Positions 17,118 through 26,540 of a DNA stretch of 64,000 bases are shown here, piece after piece; position 1 is the first letter of the stretch; each line of letters starts with the position of its first letter. Under the pieces are notes generated by a model. The model searched no databases. It saw nothing but the letters and a program-made list of their open reading frames with translations, and was not told where the DNA came from. This DNA comes from CAMDKS01 sp964402975. Lineage in GTDB: Bacteria; Bdellovibrionota_B; Oligoflexia; Oligoflexales; RGVZ01. The position numbers and the translations under genes were made by a program. Where the stretch lies: contig CAYOEM010000001.1 of assembly GCA_964402975.1 (NCBI GenBank), positions 124,001-188,000 of the forward strand, read 5' to 3'.

Positions 17118-18338
17118 TTACTTGATCAAGGAGTTGTGGATATGCTTCACAGCTCCTTCTAATTTTTCTTCCTCAACGGCTACCGTGATACATCCGTTCT
17201 TCACGTCGATCAGAATCCGTCCCGCCGTTACCCGCTCGACAGTTTCGACAACCTCTGGACTTTGCCAAAAACCGCTCCCAATTATTGAGATGATCCCACA
17301 TTTTGAAATAGTGGGGGATTTTATAGTCGCACCCCTCTCTGCAACTCTCTGACAAAGCGCTTGACTCAACTTCTCAGGCAAAGACCAGCAGAACTCCAGG
17401 CCCCTCTCCGTATCCATTTGGAGTTGAATTTGCGGACTCTCACCCTGTTGCCATAACCACAAACGCAGGTCATCCAAATGCTGATCCGCCTGCCCTGTCA
17501 ATACACCTCGGATCAGACTCATGCCTTGCTTATGCGTAACAGCGCGAACAACGACTTGCTCCATTTTGTCTCTCCCGCTTATAAAACTACCCTGCCGCTC
17601 CAAATTAAAACTACTTCGAATCTCCAGGGGAATACTATATTTGGATGCCAAATGAGCTCCCCGCGGGTGCAATACGGAGGCACCCGCCCAAGCCATTTCC
17701 GTCATCGAATCCCAATCTAGCTGACTGATCACTCGTGCAGAGTCAACGAGCCGCGGATCAGCAGTACAAACTCCATCCACGTCTTTGTAAAGCTGGCAAC
17801 TCTTTGCACGGAGCGTCGACGCCAAAGCAATAGCACTCAGGTCACTACCACCCCTGCCCAATGTCGTAATTTCTTTGGTATCGGCACTGACACCCTGAAA
17901 TCCGGCAACAATCACCACGTGATCTTGCGCAAGATTTTCCTGGATCCTAAAAGCACCTATGCGACTGATCCGAGCATTCCCATGGACAGTATCGGTAATA
18001 ATCCCGCTTTGCGATCCAGTAAGAGAGACAGCTTTTTGACCGAGTTCATTCAAAGCAATGCTAACTAAGGCCATTGAAATCCGCTCACCGGCCGTCAGCA
18101 GCATATCCAATTCCCGCCTTGGCGGACGACTTGAAATAGAGTGCGCCATCGAGAGAAGCTCATCAGTTTGATCACCCATCGCACTAATGACTGCAACGAC
18201 CCGGTCACCTCCACTTACAGTCTTGGCGATATGGCGAGCGACGTGCTTAATTCGCTCAATAGAACCTACGGAGGTTCCGCCGTACTTTTGAACAATAAGA
18301 CCTGGCTGAGATCCGAATTTGGAAATCTCTGCGTCCAA
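17118..18338 (-). CDS. lysC: aspartate kinase
   Basis: 406 residues from a TTG start at 18338 with AGGAGG 7 bases upstream. The kinase domain has VQKYGGTSVGS, FQGVSADTKEITTLGRGGSDLSA and KDVDGVCTADPR. Two ACT-type regulatory segments occupy about 270-400, as in feedback-inhibited monofunctional enzymes. It phosphorylates aspartate, the first step toward lysine, threonine, methionine and diaminopimelate. No other pathway gene lies beside it. Confidence 0.93.
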   Translation of the reverse strand: MDAEISKFGSQPGLIVQKYGGTSVGSIERIKHVARHIAKTVSGGDRVVAVISAMGDQTDELLSMAHSISSRPPRRELDMLLTAGERISMALVSIALNELGQKAVSLTGSQSGIITDTVHGNARISRIGAFRIQENLAQDHVVIVAGFQGVSADTKEITTLGRGGSDLSAIALASTLRAKSCQLYKDVDGVCTADPRLVDSARVISQLDWDSMTEMAWAGASVLHPRGAHLASKYSIPLEIRSSFNLERQGSFISGRDKMEQVVVRAVTHKQGMSLIRGVLTGQADQHLDDLRLWLWQQGESPQIQLQMDTERGLEFCWSLPEKLSQALCQRVAERGATIKSPTISKCGIISIIGSGFWQSPEVVETVERVTAGRILIDVKNGCITVAVEEEKLEGAVKHIHNSLIK

Positions 18339-18382
18339 TGCACCCCTCCTGGCATTTTTATCCCCATGAAATTTATGGGGAA

Positions 18383-19945
18383 ATGAAAAATATTACCAGA
18401 TTTTCGAAAAAACCCGTTACACTATTATATATGACCATGGACTTCAATGCAGCTGGCAGTCCCGTCCTAGATAACGGGTTTAATGCCGACAGTTCCGGAT
18501 GTTCCGCCATCGAACACGGCGTACTTGAGCGCCTGATCGACGCATCCGCAAAGATACCAGGACTAACCCTAGTCTCACCCGAAAATTTGGAAGTTCTGGA
18601 GCACCTTGGTAAAGGGCTGGATCTTATCATTTCAGGACCCGAACGTCTCGCATCCCTAACCTGTGCAGCAATGCCCGCCATAGCAGACTGCGGACTAGTT
18701 GTGGTTGTCACCCACTCAATAACAAACATCCGTCGGTTAAAAGCGCGGTTTGGGGCGCTAACGATACGCACCGAATCATTTGATCTAGCCCCTTCGAAGT
18801 CGGAAAAACGCTCGATTTGGGAGGCCTTGGATCGCGGTGAGATACAAATTTTAATCATCACACCAGGACGAATCGCTAGCAGACGCTTTCGAGAGCGCCT
18901 GAAGCGCCGCTCTATCGGCCTCATTATTATTGATCAGGCTCAACTTATGAGTCCTTGGTCCCATAAATTCTCGCCAAACTACCGGTTTGCAGGGTCCTTC
19001 TTGGGATCAATAGGCGAAGATGGGCGCTCACCACAGAAGATTGCGCTCGTCTGGAACACGTCGCCCAAAATAAACCACGACCTGAGCCGAGTGCTTGCGC
19101 TGAAATCCCCTCATCATGGCAGATTGACTGCTGACGCACGACCCGGCATTGGATTGGAGTCAAGATTCGTTACAACTGACGCGGACCGCACAACCACCAT
19201 TGCGCAAGAGCTGGAAATATCGGGCGGCCAAGGCGTTATATACTGTAATAATATAAAGCAGCTGTTTGATACCGAGAAACTTTTGTCGAATCGTGGTGAG
19301 TTATTTGCAGTTATTCGGCCCGGTGTCGATGAGTTTCACGCCACAAAGATTAGACAAGCCTTCGAGTCCGGCGACATAAGAATTGTGATAACGATCGGTC
19401 CGTTTTTAAGCGACATTGAGACCGCGCCAGGTCTAGAGTTTGTTATTTTTAACGGTCTCCCCGATAGCACGGAAACGGTCGCTCGAGAACTATTTGGCGT
19501 CGACGACACTGGCTTCATCCGGTCTATCATCGTGGTTGGAGAAAAAGACTATTTTCAGCACCGTTTCCTGATTGATAAGAATTTTCCAGATGCTTTGGTC
19601 ATGCGAGCGTGCGTTGAGGGCGTGCGGGATGTGTTCGGCAGCAAGGCGGCCGTCACTGAGGAAACTTTGGCTGCTCACGTAAAAATGGCTACCCCCTACT
19701 CAGCAGAGGACGTGGAGCATTGTATTCAAGTTTTATTTCGCGAGGGCGTACTAGAACGCGCTTTTGATAACGACACGCAAACGATGTATGTGACGTTTTC
19801 GTTATCGGCTGAAGAAGAGGCGAGTTTTTGGCATGAATATCCACTGAGAAAGATTGATCACGTTGCAAGACTTGATCAGATTCGCGATTTCGCAGCAAAG
19901 GACGGCGACAAATCGCGCCAGTTACTTAATCTGATTCGTCCATAA
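18383..19945 (+). CDS. RecQ-like helicase homologue lacking catalytic motifs
   Basis: About 520 residues. The order of segments follows RecQ: IIIDQAQLMSPWSHKFSPNY matches RecQ motif II and the following aromatic loop, VIYCNNIKQLFDTEKLL matches motif IV, and FRFxSGDIRIVI-like and NGLPDSTETVAREL segments match motifs V-VI. The key residues have changed: motif I GGGKS is GPERLAS, DEAH is DQAQ, TATA is WNTS, and the arginine-finger segment is RELFGVDDTG. ATP hydrolysis is therefore unlikely; a structural or DNA-binding role is possible. The start may instead be ATG 18431. It is divergent from lysC. Confidence 0.7.
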   Translation: MKNITRFSKKPVTLLYMTMDFNAAGSPVLDNGFNADSSGCSAIEHGVLERLIDASAKIPGLTLVSPENLEVLEHLGKGLDLIISGPERLASLTCAAMPAIADCGLVVVVTHSITNIRRLKARFGALTIRTESFDLAPSKSEKRSIWEALDRGEIQILIITPGRIASRRFRERLKRRSIGLIIIDQAQLMSPWSHKFSPNYRFAGSFLGSIGEDGRSPQKIALVWNTSPKINHDLSRVLALKSPHHGRLTADARPGIGLESRFVTTDADRTTTIAQELEISGGQGVIYCNNIKQLFDTEKLLSNRGELFAVIRPGVDEFHATKIRQAFESGDIRIVITIGPFLSDIETAPGLEFVIFNGLPDSTETVARELFGVDDTGFIRSIIVVGEKDYFQHRFLIDKNFPDALVMRACVEGVRDVFGSKAAVTEETLAAHVKMATPYSAEDVEHCIQVLFREGVLERAFDNDTQTMYVTFSLSAEEEASFWHEYPLRKIDHVARLDQIRDFAAKDGDKSRQLLNLIRP

Positions 19946-19978
19946 AAAATAAAACTTCATTAAAGCACAGTTCAAATA

Positions 19979-20764
19979 ATGAGTATCAAAGTTGACATCC
20001 TTGGTTGCGGAACGTCCACCGGAGTGCCGGTGCTCGGCTGTTCGTGCAAAGTATGCACCAGCTCTAACTTGAAAAATCAGCGCTGGCGGACGTCAATCGC
20101 AGTAACTCCTTCCTCGGGAGAATCTATCGTTATCGATACAGGACCGGAGTTTAGATTGCAGGCACTACGGGCCGGCATCGCTCAATTAAAGTACGTTCTC
20201 TACACCCACATTCACGCAGATCACGTTCACGGATTTGATGATCTTCGGGGCCTGTATTTCAACAGCCAACAGCCCATAAATTGCTGGCTACACCCTGAAT
20301 ACGTTAAGGAACTAAAACATCGGTTTTACTACGCCTTTGAGGACACAGGCTACCTTGGGGGAAGGCCTGAGATTCGATTGATTGATCTTCCAAGGGATCA
20401 TGGCGTATTCGAAGTTGCTGGTATTGAGGTGGAAACCCATCTGGTCCCGCACGGCAACGCTATGACGAATGTGTTCCGTTTTGGAAAATTCGCCTATGCC
20501 ACAGATTTCAAAATGTTTACGGAAAACGCTATAAGCGCTTGGCGAGGTAAGATTCACACTATGGTGGCGAGTGGACTTCGTTGGAAAGAACACAAAACTC
20601 ACTCGACCATCCCCGAAACCATTGAACTATTCAGGAAATTGGACGTAGAACGAGGCATCATAACTCATATGAGCCACGACATCGATTATTTGGAGGACTC
20701 CCCGAAGCTACCTTCTGGCGTTGAGTTCGCATACGATGGCATGCAACTAACTGTACCTGATTGA
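19979..20764 (+). CDS. MBL-fold metal-dependent hydrolase, PhnP-like
   Basis: 261 residues. The metallo-β-lactamase metal motif is THIHADHVHGFDDL. Other features are the GCGTSTGVPVLGCSCKVC start with clustered cysteines (a PhnP-type zinc site), DTGPEFR, a later VPHGN, YATDF and THMSHDID. The family includes cyclic phosphodiesterases such as PhnP, but no phosphonate genes are near. Likely a cytoplasmic phosphodiesterase of unknown substrate. Confidence 0.8.
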   Translation: MSIKVDILGCGTSTGVPVLGCSCKVCTSSNLKNQRWRTSIAVTPSSGESIVIDTGPEFRLQALRAGIAQLKYVLYTHIHADHVHGFDDLRGLYFNSQQPINCWLHPEYVKELKHRFYYAFEDTGYLGGRPEIRLIDLPRDHGVFEVAGIEVETHLVPHGNAMTNVFRFGKFAYATDFKMFTENAISAWRGKIHTMVASGLRWKEHKTHSTIPETIELFRKLDVERGIITHMSHDIDYLEDSPKLPSGVEFAYDGMQLTVPD

Positions 20765-20833
20765 CGATCAACCCATGATGTGACACAAGGGGGATGCACG
20801 CCTTTTAGGTTTGCTTTCTAAGGAGAAAAAATC

Positions 20834-21403
20834 ATGGCACGCACTCCCTCGTACATGCTTGAACTTGGTACAAAACTACCGCCGTTCTCGCTCCCCGACA
20901 CCGACGGCAAGATTGTTACTAACAAGGATTTTGCTGGAAAGCCGATTCTCGTGATGTTCATATGCAACCACTGCCCCTTCGTCATTCACGTTCGAGATCA
21001 ACTCGCGTCGATTGGACGAGATTACCCCGAAAAAGGCTTGGCGATTGTCGCAATAAACAGCAACGACGTTAAAACTCACCCCGACGATTCCCCGGAAAAA
21101 ATGAGGGTCGAGCGTCAAAGTGCTGGCTATGCGTTTCCCTACCTTTTTGACGAAACGCAAGAAGTCGCCAAAGCATTCAAGGCCGCCTGCACACCAGATC
21201 TTTTTCTATTCGACCGGGAACACCGATTAGCCTACCGAGGTCAACTAGACGATAGTCGACCATCAAATAACATTCCCGTTACCGGACGAGATTTAAGGGC
21301 CGCGCTCGACTGCGTATTATCGGGCGCCAGAATTCCATCAGAACAAAAACCTAGCTTAGGCTGTAATATAAAATGGAAGCCGGGCAACGAGCCCAGATAT
21401 TGA
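20834..21403 (+). CDS. thioredoxin-fold (AhpC/TSA-type) protein
   Basis: 189 residues, with AAGGAG before the ATG and no signal peptide. It has PPFSLPDTDGK, a redox CxxC in FICNHCPFVIHV, NSNDVKTHPDDSPE, and CTPDLFLFDREHRLAYRGQ. This is the widespread family of small thioredoxin-like proteins that keep a CNHCP motif. A thiol-disulfide or peroxide-reducing role is expected; the partner is unknown. Confidence 0.8.
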   Translation: MARTPSYMLELGTKLPPFSLPDTDGKIVTNKDFAGKPILVMFICNHCPFVIHVRDQLASIGRDYPEKGLAIVAINSNDVKTHPDDSPEKMRVERQSAGYAFPYLFDETQEVAKAFKAACTPDLFLFDREHRLAYRGQLDDSRPSNNIPVTGRDLRAALDCVLSGARIPSEQKPSLGCNIKWKPGNEPRY

Positions 21404-21410
21404 ATTTGGA

Positions 21411-21818
21411 TTAGGATGCTGTTTTAGAGGTGACGCTCTGCTGCTTTTCAGCGATCTTTCGATCGACAAACTCTTTGAGTTTAAGTTCAGTCTTTGAATC
21501 CATCTGAACAATTCGCACGGCGATACCGGGGCCGGTTATCTCTGCTCCCGAGTCTCCGGGCATAACTTTTCTAACCATCTTACCATTGAAGAAAATACGC
21601 TCGCCATTATCGAGCTCGATCCAAATCTCCATAATAGACGCCGCCGTAAACGGAAATCGGCCAGGCTTCTCGAAATCAAGGAAAAATCCGGTGTAGGAGA
21701 CATTCCTCGTCTGCAATTCGTAGCGCACGTCCGCGCCTAAAGATGAAATGGAAACTGTCAGCGGTCGATCCAGGATCAACCGAACCATTTTCCGGTTCTC
21801 GCGACGTGCCTCTGACAT
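21411..21818 (-). CDS. PilZ-domain protein
   Basis: About 135 residues from ATG 21818. It begins SEARRENRKMVRL, with a basic patch that may correspond to the RxxxR c-di-GMP site, and continues with VSYTGFFLDFE in place of the usual D-x-S-x-x-G and a β-barrel-like middle. The Ser of that second motif is retained (NVSYTG). c-di-GMP binding is plausible but not certain. The ribosome site GGAGGG forms the 3' arm of a terminator-like hairpin at 21822-21867. It is transcribed in the same direction as the DsbA-like gene. Confidence 0.65.
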   Translation of the reverse strand: MSEARRENRKMVRLILDRPLTVSISSLGADVRYELQTRNVSYTGFFLDFEKPGRFPFTAASIMEIWIELDNGERIFFNGKMVRKVMPGDSGAEITGPGIAVRIVQMDSKTELKLKEFVDRKIAEKQQSVTSKTAS

Positions 21819-21821
21819 AAT

Positions 21822-21867
21822 AAAAAACCCTCCAACGGGACCGGGCCTAGCCCGCGTCTTGGGAGGG
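21822..21867 (-). terminator. terminator-like hairpin overlapping the PilZ gene ribosome site
   Basis: On the minus strand CCCTCCCAA (21867-21859) pairs with TTGGAGGG (21835-21828). An inner GC stem (CGGGC/GCCCG) lies between, and six T residues (21827-21822) follow. It ends transcription from the DsbA-like gene. The same GGAGGG is the ribosome site for the PilZ gene, 9 bases before its ATG, so folding would both terminate and hide that site. Confidence 0.65.
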
Positions 21868-21928
21868 ATTCGGCCCAAATACTTCAGGCCTTTAGAAAAA
21901 TTGTATAAAAACCATTAATTACAGAGCG

Positions 21929-22990
21929 TTACCCCCTTTTGCGTCGGGAGAGCTCCTCGTCGATTATACGCTTATACTCTTCATAAGGCACGGCCCCGCT
22001 CAATCGACGCCCGTTAATAAAGAAGGCTGGAGTACCAGTGACACCAACTCTCATACCACTTTCCATGTTTGACTGAATGACCGAGTCCTTGGCGGTGGGA
22101 TTTTTGAAGCATTCCTCCCATTTTGCCTTGTCAGGAACAGCCTTCGCGGCGTATTTCCTAAGGTGCTCATCCATCAACTCCGATTGGTTGTCGAAAATTT
22201 CCTGATACATGGTCCAGAATTTACCCTGATCACCGGCACAGTGTGCTGCGACTGCCGCTGGTCGCGCACGATCATGAAAACTGAGCGGGAAGTCTCTGAC
22301 TGTCCAGCTGATCTTACCGCGGTACTCGCGCAAAATTCTTTTGATGGCTGGTACTGCTTTTGAGCAGTAAGGGCACTGGAATTCACTGTATTCGACCACG
22401 GTGATTGGACATGACTTACGATCACAGCCCATGGGCTTAATATCATCTACTCCTGGGCCGAACCTTGTATGATCAGAGTCTGCTAGTGAAATGTCAAAAA
22501 CAGGCTCTTTGGGCTGGGGGTAATTGACAACCAGATCACCGCTCTTTTTAGCCTGTTTTAAAAGATTGCGCTCAGCATTACGCATTCCATTCTCTCTCAA
22601 GAAATCCCGAACCTGCCTCTGCTGCTCGTCTTTACTCAGTCTAGAAAATTGCGGGTTGTCTTTATACTTGTCGACAATCTCTCTCACTTCTTTGTCAGAA
22701 ACCTTAACATTTTTATCCATGTAAGCTTTCCTGGCCGCTTCAATCGACGTCTTGGCGTCAGTGGCTTTCTTCTCCCAGTAAGCCTTCAGGTACGCTTCGC
22801 TGGCCATGCCATCAATGAGCTCATATTTCTTTTGCTCGATTTCATAAAATTCACCCTGTTTTTCCTTGGACACTTCGTCCATTGAAACAACGCGGTCAAA
22901 AACCTTAAAAGCAGGCTCACCCGCCGCAAACCCGGACGTCGAGACCAGGGCCAGTAAACAGACGCCTGAACGCAAAAGCAGCTTTTTCAT
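21929..22990 (-). CDS. periplasmic DsbA-family thioredoxin protein
   Basis: 353 residues. A signal peptide ends near GFAAGE. Residues about 30-150 are helical and charged and resemble the SurA/PpiC N-terminal helical region seen in similar fusions. The C-terminal half is a DsbA/DsbG-like thioredoxin fold with CPYC in EFQCPYCSKAVPAI, RDFPLSFH, and the cis-Pro in VTGTPAFFING. Expected role: forming or isomerising disulfides in exported proteins. AAGGGAGA precedes the ATG. Confidence 0.85.
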   Translation of the reverse strand: MKKLLLRSGVCLLALVSTSGFAAGEPAFKVFDRVVSMDEVSKEKQGEFYEIEQKKYELIDGMASEAYLKAYWEKKATDAKTSIEAARKAYMDKNVKVSDKEVREIVDKYKDNPQFSRLSKDEQQRQVRDFLRENGMRNAERNLLKQAKKSGDLVVNYPQPKEPVFDISLADSDHTRFGPGVDDIKPMGCDRKSCPITVVEYSEFQCPYCSKAVPAIKRILREYRGKISWTVRDFPLSFHDRARPAAVAAHCAGDQGKFWTMYQEIFDNQSELMDEHLRKYAAKAVPDKAKWEECFKNPTAKDSVIQSNMESGMRVGVTGTPAFFINGRRLSGAVPYEEYKRIIDEELSRRKRG

Positions 22991-23205
22991 GAACTGAATT
23001 TCTCCCTTAATTTATAGGCTGGCCAACATCAGACCATGTCTAAGCCGCCGAGGCAACCCCAATCCAGCCGACCCCATTGGAAAAAACGACGTATTTTTGG
23101 ACAGTTCCATGGTTTTTTTTATGGTTTACCAAAAATAACTTCATTTTTTACCAACCGATCCGAAGCCCCTAGTGATCCCGAGCCGTTGCGGATCCTGGAG
23201 GTCTC

Positions 23206-23922
23206 ATGCTTTTTAAAGTGCCATACGCCCTGATTACCTACCTGTTCCTGACGGCGGTGATGCTTAGCAGTGAGGTTGTTTTGGGGGCGTGTGTGAAGTT
23301 TCCAAGAGACGCAGAAATACCTGCTGTTGAAGTCTGCGAACACGATAACAGCTACTCGTTTCAAATTGGGGACGTCATGCGCCGTTTTGACAAGGCCGCC
23401 TTTGCCAATCGTGCAAAAACCGCGGCATCAGAGTGGCTCGCTAACGTTGACGAGTCGGTGTCCATGGACTTGTCGGCCTCCATTCAAATCTGGATGACGG
23501 TTCCGATGGCCAATCCTGAGGCAGCACAACCACGCATGATCATACCAACATCGAAGGGCAACGTTTCCTTTTGGCTTGATCTTGAATCCAATGACTGGAT
23601 TTTTCAGGATCGCGAATCCGCCATCTTGGGGAAAATGCATTACCCCGACACGTTCGGTCACCGCCCAGGAATGATACTCGTAGAGGCAAAACCAGGAATC
23701 GACCGTTATGAGCTGGAACAGCGCCTTATTGAGCATGGAGCCACAAACGTCATCGAAACAAGACCTGGCTCGTTCGAGGTTCAGTGCAAAACATTCGGCG
23801 AGAGGTCTCTTGTTAATAGCGCAGGCAAAATAAGCTCGATGGTAAAATACGCGCAAGTAAACTCTGTCATGGAATGGATCGCTGACAGGCAAATGGCGTT
23901 CGAAATCCAAACAAACCAATAA
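23206..23922 (+). CDS. secreted protein with subtilase-propeptide-like C-terminus
   Basis: 238 residues, with GGAGG before the ATG. A signal peptide ends near VLGACV. The middle part is unrecognised. Residues about 150-225 (GMILVEAKPGIDRYELEQRL, later KYAQVNSVMEWI) resemble the I9/fervidolysin-type propeptide of secreted subtilases, which has the form GELIVKFK...V-x-Y-VE. No protease domain follows. It could be a stand-alone inhibitor or chaperone. It is followed after 20 bases by orn. Confidence 0.5.
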   Translation: MLFKVPYALITYLFLTAVMLSSEVVLGACVKFPRDAEIPAVEVCEHDNSYSFQIGDVMRRFDKAAFANRAKTAASEWLANVDESVSMDLSASIQIWMTVPMANPEAAQPRMIIPTSKGNVSFWLDLESNDWIFQDRESAILGKMHYPDTFGHRPGMILVEAKPGIDRYELEQRLIEHGATNVIETRPGSFEVQCKTFGERSLVNSAGKISSMVKYAQVNSVMEWIADRQMAFEIQTNQ

Positions 23923-23942
23923 ATCAAAACAGGAATTCGGTC

Positions 23943-24524
23943 GTGAACGGAACAAAAGTAGTAAGCAAGCAAAAGAATGATGCGCCGACGAAACTGGTCT
24001 GGATGGATCTTGAAATGACGGGCCTTGACTCCGAGCGAGACGTGATTATCGAGATGGCAACATTGATCACTGACATTAATCTAAACGTGATCGCAGAGGG
24101 GCCGGAAATCGTCATTCAAAGACCTCAAGAGTTGTTTGAAAAAATGGATTCGTGGAATCGCGAGCATCACACGAAAAGTGGACTTTGGGCTAAAGTTATT
24201 AGTTCGCAAGTGTCGGAAACCGAGGCTGAGCAAAGAACTTTGGAGTTTTTGAAGCAGCACATTGGCCCTCGCGAAAGCCCATTGTGTGGAAACAGCATCT
24301 GGCAAGACCGACGTTTTATCGCCAAGTATATGAAAAATTTGGACGCATTTCTTCATTACAGATTAATTGATGTCAGCACCGTCAAAATGCTGGGCAAAAT
24401 CTGGTATCCTCAAGACGCAGAAAAAACACCAGAAAAGCAAACATCACACCGAGCGATGGACGATATAAAAGAGTCAGTCGAAGAGTTAAAATCCTACAGG
24501 CAACTACTCTTTAAAATGCCTTGA
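23943..24524 (+). CDS. orn: oligoribonuclease
   Basis: 193 residues from GTG 23943. DEDDh exonuclease motifs are present: WMDLEMTGLD (Asp and Glu), GNSIWQDRRF, a central Asp in RLIDVSTVK, and HRAMDDI near the end. Orn degrades RNA dinucleotides, including pGpG made from c-di-GMP, which links loosely to the PilZ gene nearby. Length is close to the usual 180. Confidence 0.93.
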   Translation: MNGTKVVSKQKNDAPTKLVWMDLEMTGLDSERDVIIEMATLITDINLNVIAEGPEIVIQRPQELFEKMDSWNREHHTKSGLWAKVISSQVSETEAEQRTLEFLKQHIGPRESPLCGNSIWQDRRFIAKYMKNLDAFLHYRLIDVSTVKMLGKIWYPQDAEKTPEKQTSHRAMDDIKESVEELKSYRQLLFKMP

Positions 24525-24552
24525 TAGTTGAGCCTCGGCCTTACGTGGGAAT

Positions 24553-25479
24553 TCAGATCGTCTTAACCCATCCGAGAACACCCACTGACATCACAAACCA
24601 TAAAATGATTCCTAGGGACATGGCCCTAAAGCCGACGCTTCTGAGCATGTCTCTTGTCAACTGAGCTCCAATCAGAAATATCGCTATCTTTAAAACAGCT
24701 TTACCAGAGGCGTTAATAGCGTCGTAAACTAGCGGCATTTCTGGCAACAACGCATGCAAAAAAACAGCGGCGATAAATAACAAGATAAAAATTGGCACTC
24801 CTGCCTTGCCATCACCACGCTCAACACCACGCCATTTGAGAACCATAGCCGTAAGAAAAACCATGGGCACGATCCATAACGCTCTAGTCAGTTTGGTTGT
24901 GACCGCCACAGCAACACTATCGGGATGGAACTGAGTCGCAGCGCCGACTACGGAACTTGTGTCATGAATAGCAATGGCAGCCCACCAGCCAAACTGCTCG
25001 GGCGTAAGACTGATGAGCTTACCAAGCGGTGGAAATATAAAAAGAGCAACAGCATTGAGAGAAAATACAGTGGCCATCGCTACCGCTGTTTCCGCTGATG
25101 TCGCGCCCACCACTGGAGACATCGCAGCGATCGCACTGCCCCCACAAATGCCTGTTCCTGCCGCGATCAAAGAACCAGTGGTGCTTTTAACGCGCAGCAA
25201 ATTAGAGGCGACATAAGCCGTGAGCATAATCCCCACAAGACTAACAAATGTAACAACAATAGACTGCATCCCGGCTTTTTTTACCGCATTGGGATCCAAC
25301 GCAAAACCAAGACCTACAATAGAGATTTGCATACAAATTTTGCCGGCGTTTCTAAGCTTAAGCGGCAATTTCCATTGTAATATGAGGCTTAATGACATTC
25401 CTAATGCCAAGGCTACGGCGGAGCTACACCACGGCGTTGCAGCAAATAGAACAAAAGGAAAAAATGGGGCATAACTCAT
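24553..25479 (-). CDS. YeiH/UPF0324-family membrane transporter
   Basis: About 308 residues with nine to ten membrane segments. It contains GTGICGGSAIAAMSPVVGA and WAAIAIHDTSSVVGA, the hallmark segments of the YeiH family, often described as putative sulfate exporters. The substrate is not established. ATG 25479 is preferred to TTG 25485; neither has a clear ribosome site. Convergent with orn. Confidence 0.85.
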   Translation of the reverse strand: MSYAPFFPFVLFAATPWCSSAVALALGMSLSLILQWKLPLKLRNAGKICMQISIVGLGFALDPNAVKKAGMQSIVVTFVSLVGIMLTAYVASNLLRVKSTTGSLIAAGTGICGGSAIAAMSPVVGATSAETAVAMATVFSLNAVALFIFPPLGKLISLTPEQFGWWAAIAIHDTSSVVGAATQFHPDSVAVAVTTKLTRALWIVPMVFLTAMVLKWRGVERGDGKAGVPIFILLFIAAVFLHALLPEMPLVYDAINASGKAVLKIAIFLIGAQLTRDMLRSVGFRAMSLGIILWFVMSVGVLGWVKTI

Positions 25480-25503
25480 CTGCAAAGTTATAGCATGAGT
25501 AGT

Positions 25504-25535
25504 AAAAAGGGCAACCCGCCAATTGCTGGTTGCCC
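25504..25535 (-). terminator. rho-independent terminator
   Basis: GGGCAACC (25509-25516) pairs with GGTTGCCC (25528-25535). On the minus strand the stem is followed by TTTTT (25508-25504). It ends the transcript of the membrane-protein gene at 25579-26325. Confidence 0.75.
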
Positions 25536-25578
25536 CTTGAAAATGGTTTGATTCCTTGTTCTTGTTAAACCCTATAAA

Positions 25579-26325
25579 TTACCAGCTGTAGCCACATCCG
25601 ATATTGACTTCGGGCATCGGTCTTGTGGCCATGCGGGTATCAGGCAACTTATGATTGATCAGATCTTCGTAGTCGCTTTTCGCCATGGCATCGGAGCTAT
25701 CAATTGACAAGGTTCTTTTAAAGTTGTGGGTAATGCTGGCGCCAACGCTCGCAATAAAGCTATCGGCCAAAATCCAGCGATTTCCAAATGCGAAGGTCGC
25801 GCCGTGCCGCATATCGGTGATCAGATCGGTCTCATCACTAGGTTGGTCAACGACAGTCGCTGACGTCAAGCCGTTGGCTGTCGACATATCTTCTGTAAAG
25901 CGATTAGCCCTACTGTTGATTCTCATCCAGCTGTAAGCACCCTTGAGATACCAGCCACGCATGGACTGACCCTGCTCGAACACACCAAATGACCAACGAA
26001 AACGCATAGCATCTAGCTTATGTCGCTCACCAGGCCAAAGATCTTCCCGTCGATAAGCTGCACCGCTGTCATCACCGCGAGCGAGGAATGTCCCCGTCCA
26101 CAGCTCCGGCCCCGTGGTCATGAACGCGCCCACGTTGAAATCAACAGATGCACCATACTTACTAGTGGTGACGCCGTTGACGCTCTGCTCGTAAACCGAA
26201 GACACTGGAGCGATGGGGTCTGCTTCAAGCACCAAACGCCTAACGACATCACCTGCCTCTAGACGCTGGGTTTGCAGCACCGAAACGAGCGCTGAAACCG
26301 CTATAACTATTTTCGAGATCTTCAA
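25579..26325 (-). CDS. putative outer-membrane protein
   Basis: 248 residues from a TTG start at 26325 with AGGAGG 6 bases upstream. A signal peptide ends near RLEAGD. The rest alternates aromatic and polar residues in β-strand fashion (RFRWSFGVFEQG, GWYLKGAYSWMRI) and ends EVNIGCGYSW, as expected for an outer-membrane barrel. Family not recognised. Followed by a terminator. Confidence 0.6.
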   Translation of the reverse strand: MKISKIVIAVSALVSVLQTQRLEAGDVVRRLVLEADPIAPVSSVYEQSVNGVTTSKYGASVDFNVGAFMTTGPELWTGTFLARGDDSGAAYRREDLWPGERHKLDAMRFRWSFGVFEQGQSMRGWYLKGAYSWMRINSRANRFTEDMSTANGLTSATVVDQPSDETDLITDMRHGATFAFGNRWILADSFIASVGASITHNFKRTLSIDSSDAMAKSDYEDLINHKLPDTRMATRPMPEVNIGCGYSW

Positions 26326-26540
26326 GGTACACCTCCTGACAAAAAGTCAAACCATGACATACATAAATTTCGAACCTTCGATATTTTCACCATGAGAAAA
26401 TATCCAAAGTTATGCCTCGCCTATCGGACGATCTTTTGGTAACTGAATAGGCAAATTCTGCCGCCCGCCGGGGGTCCCTAGGTACTACCGACTTAGATTT
26501 GGACGGCGGGATATAGCCTCAAAAGCGGGACTGACTGCCC

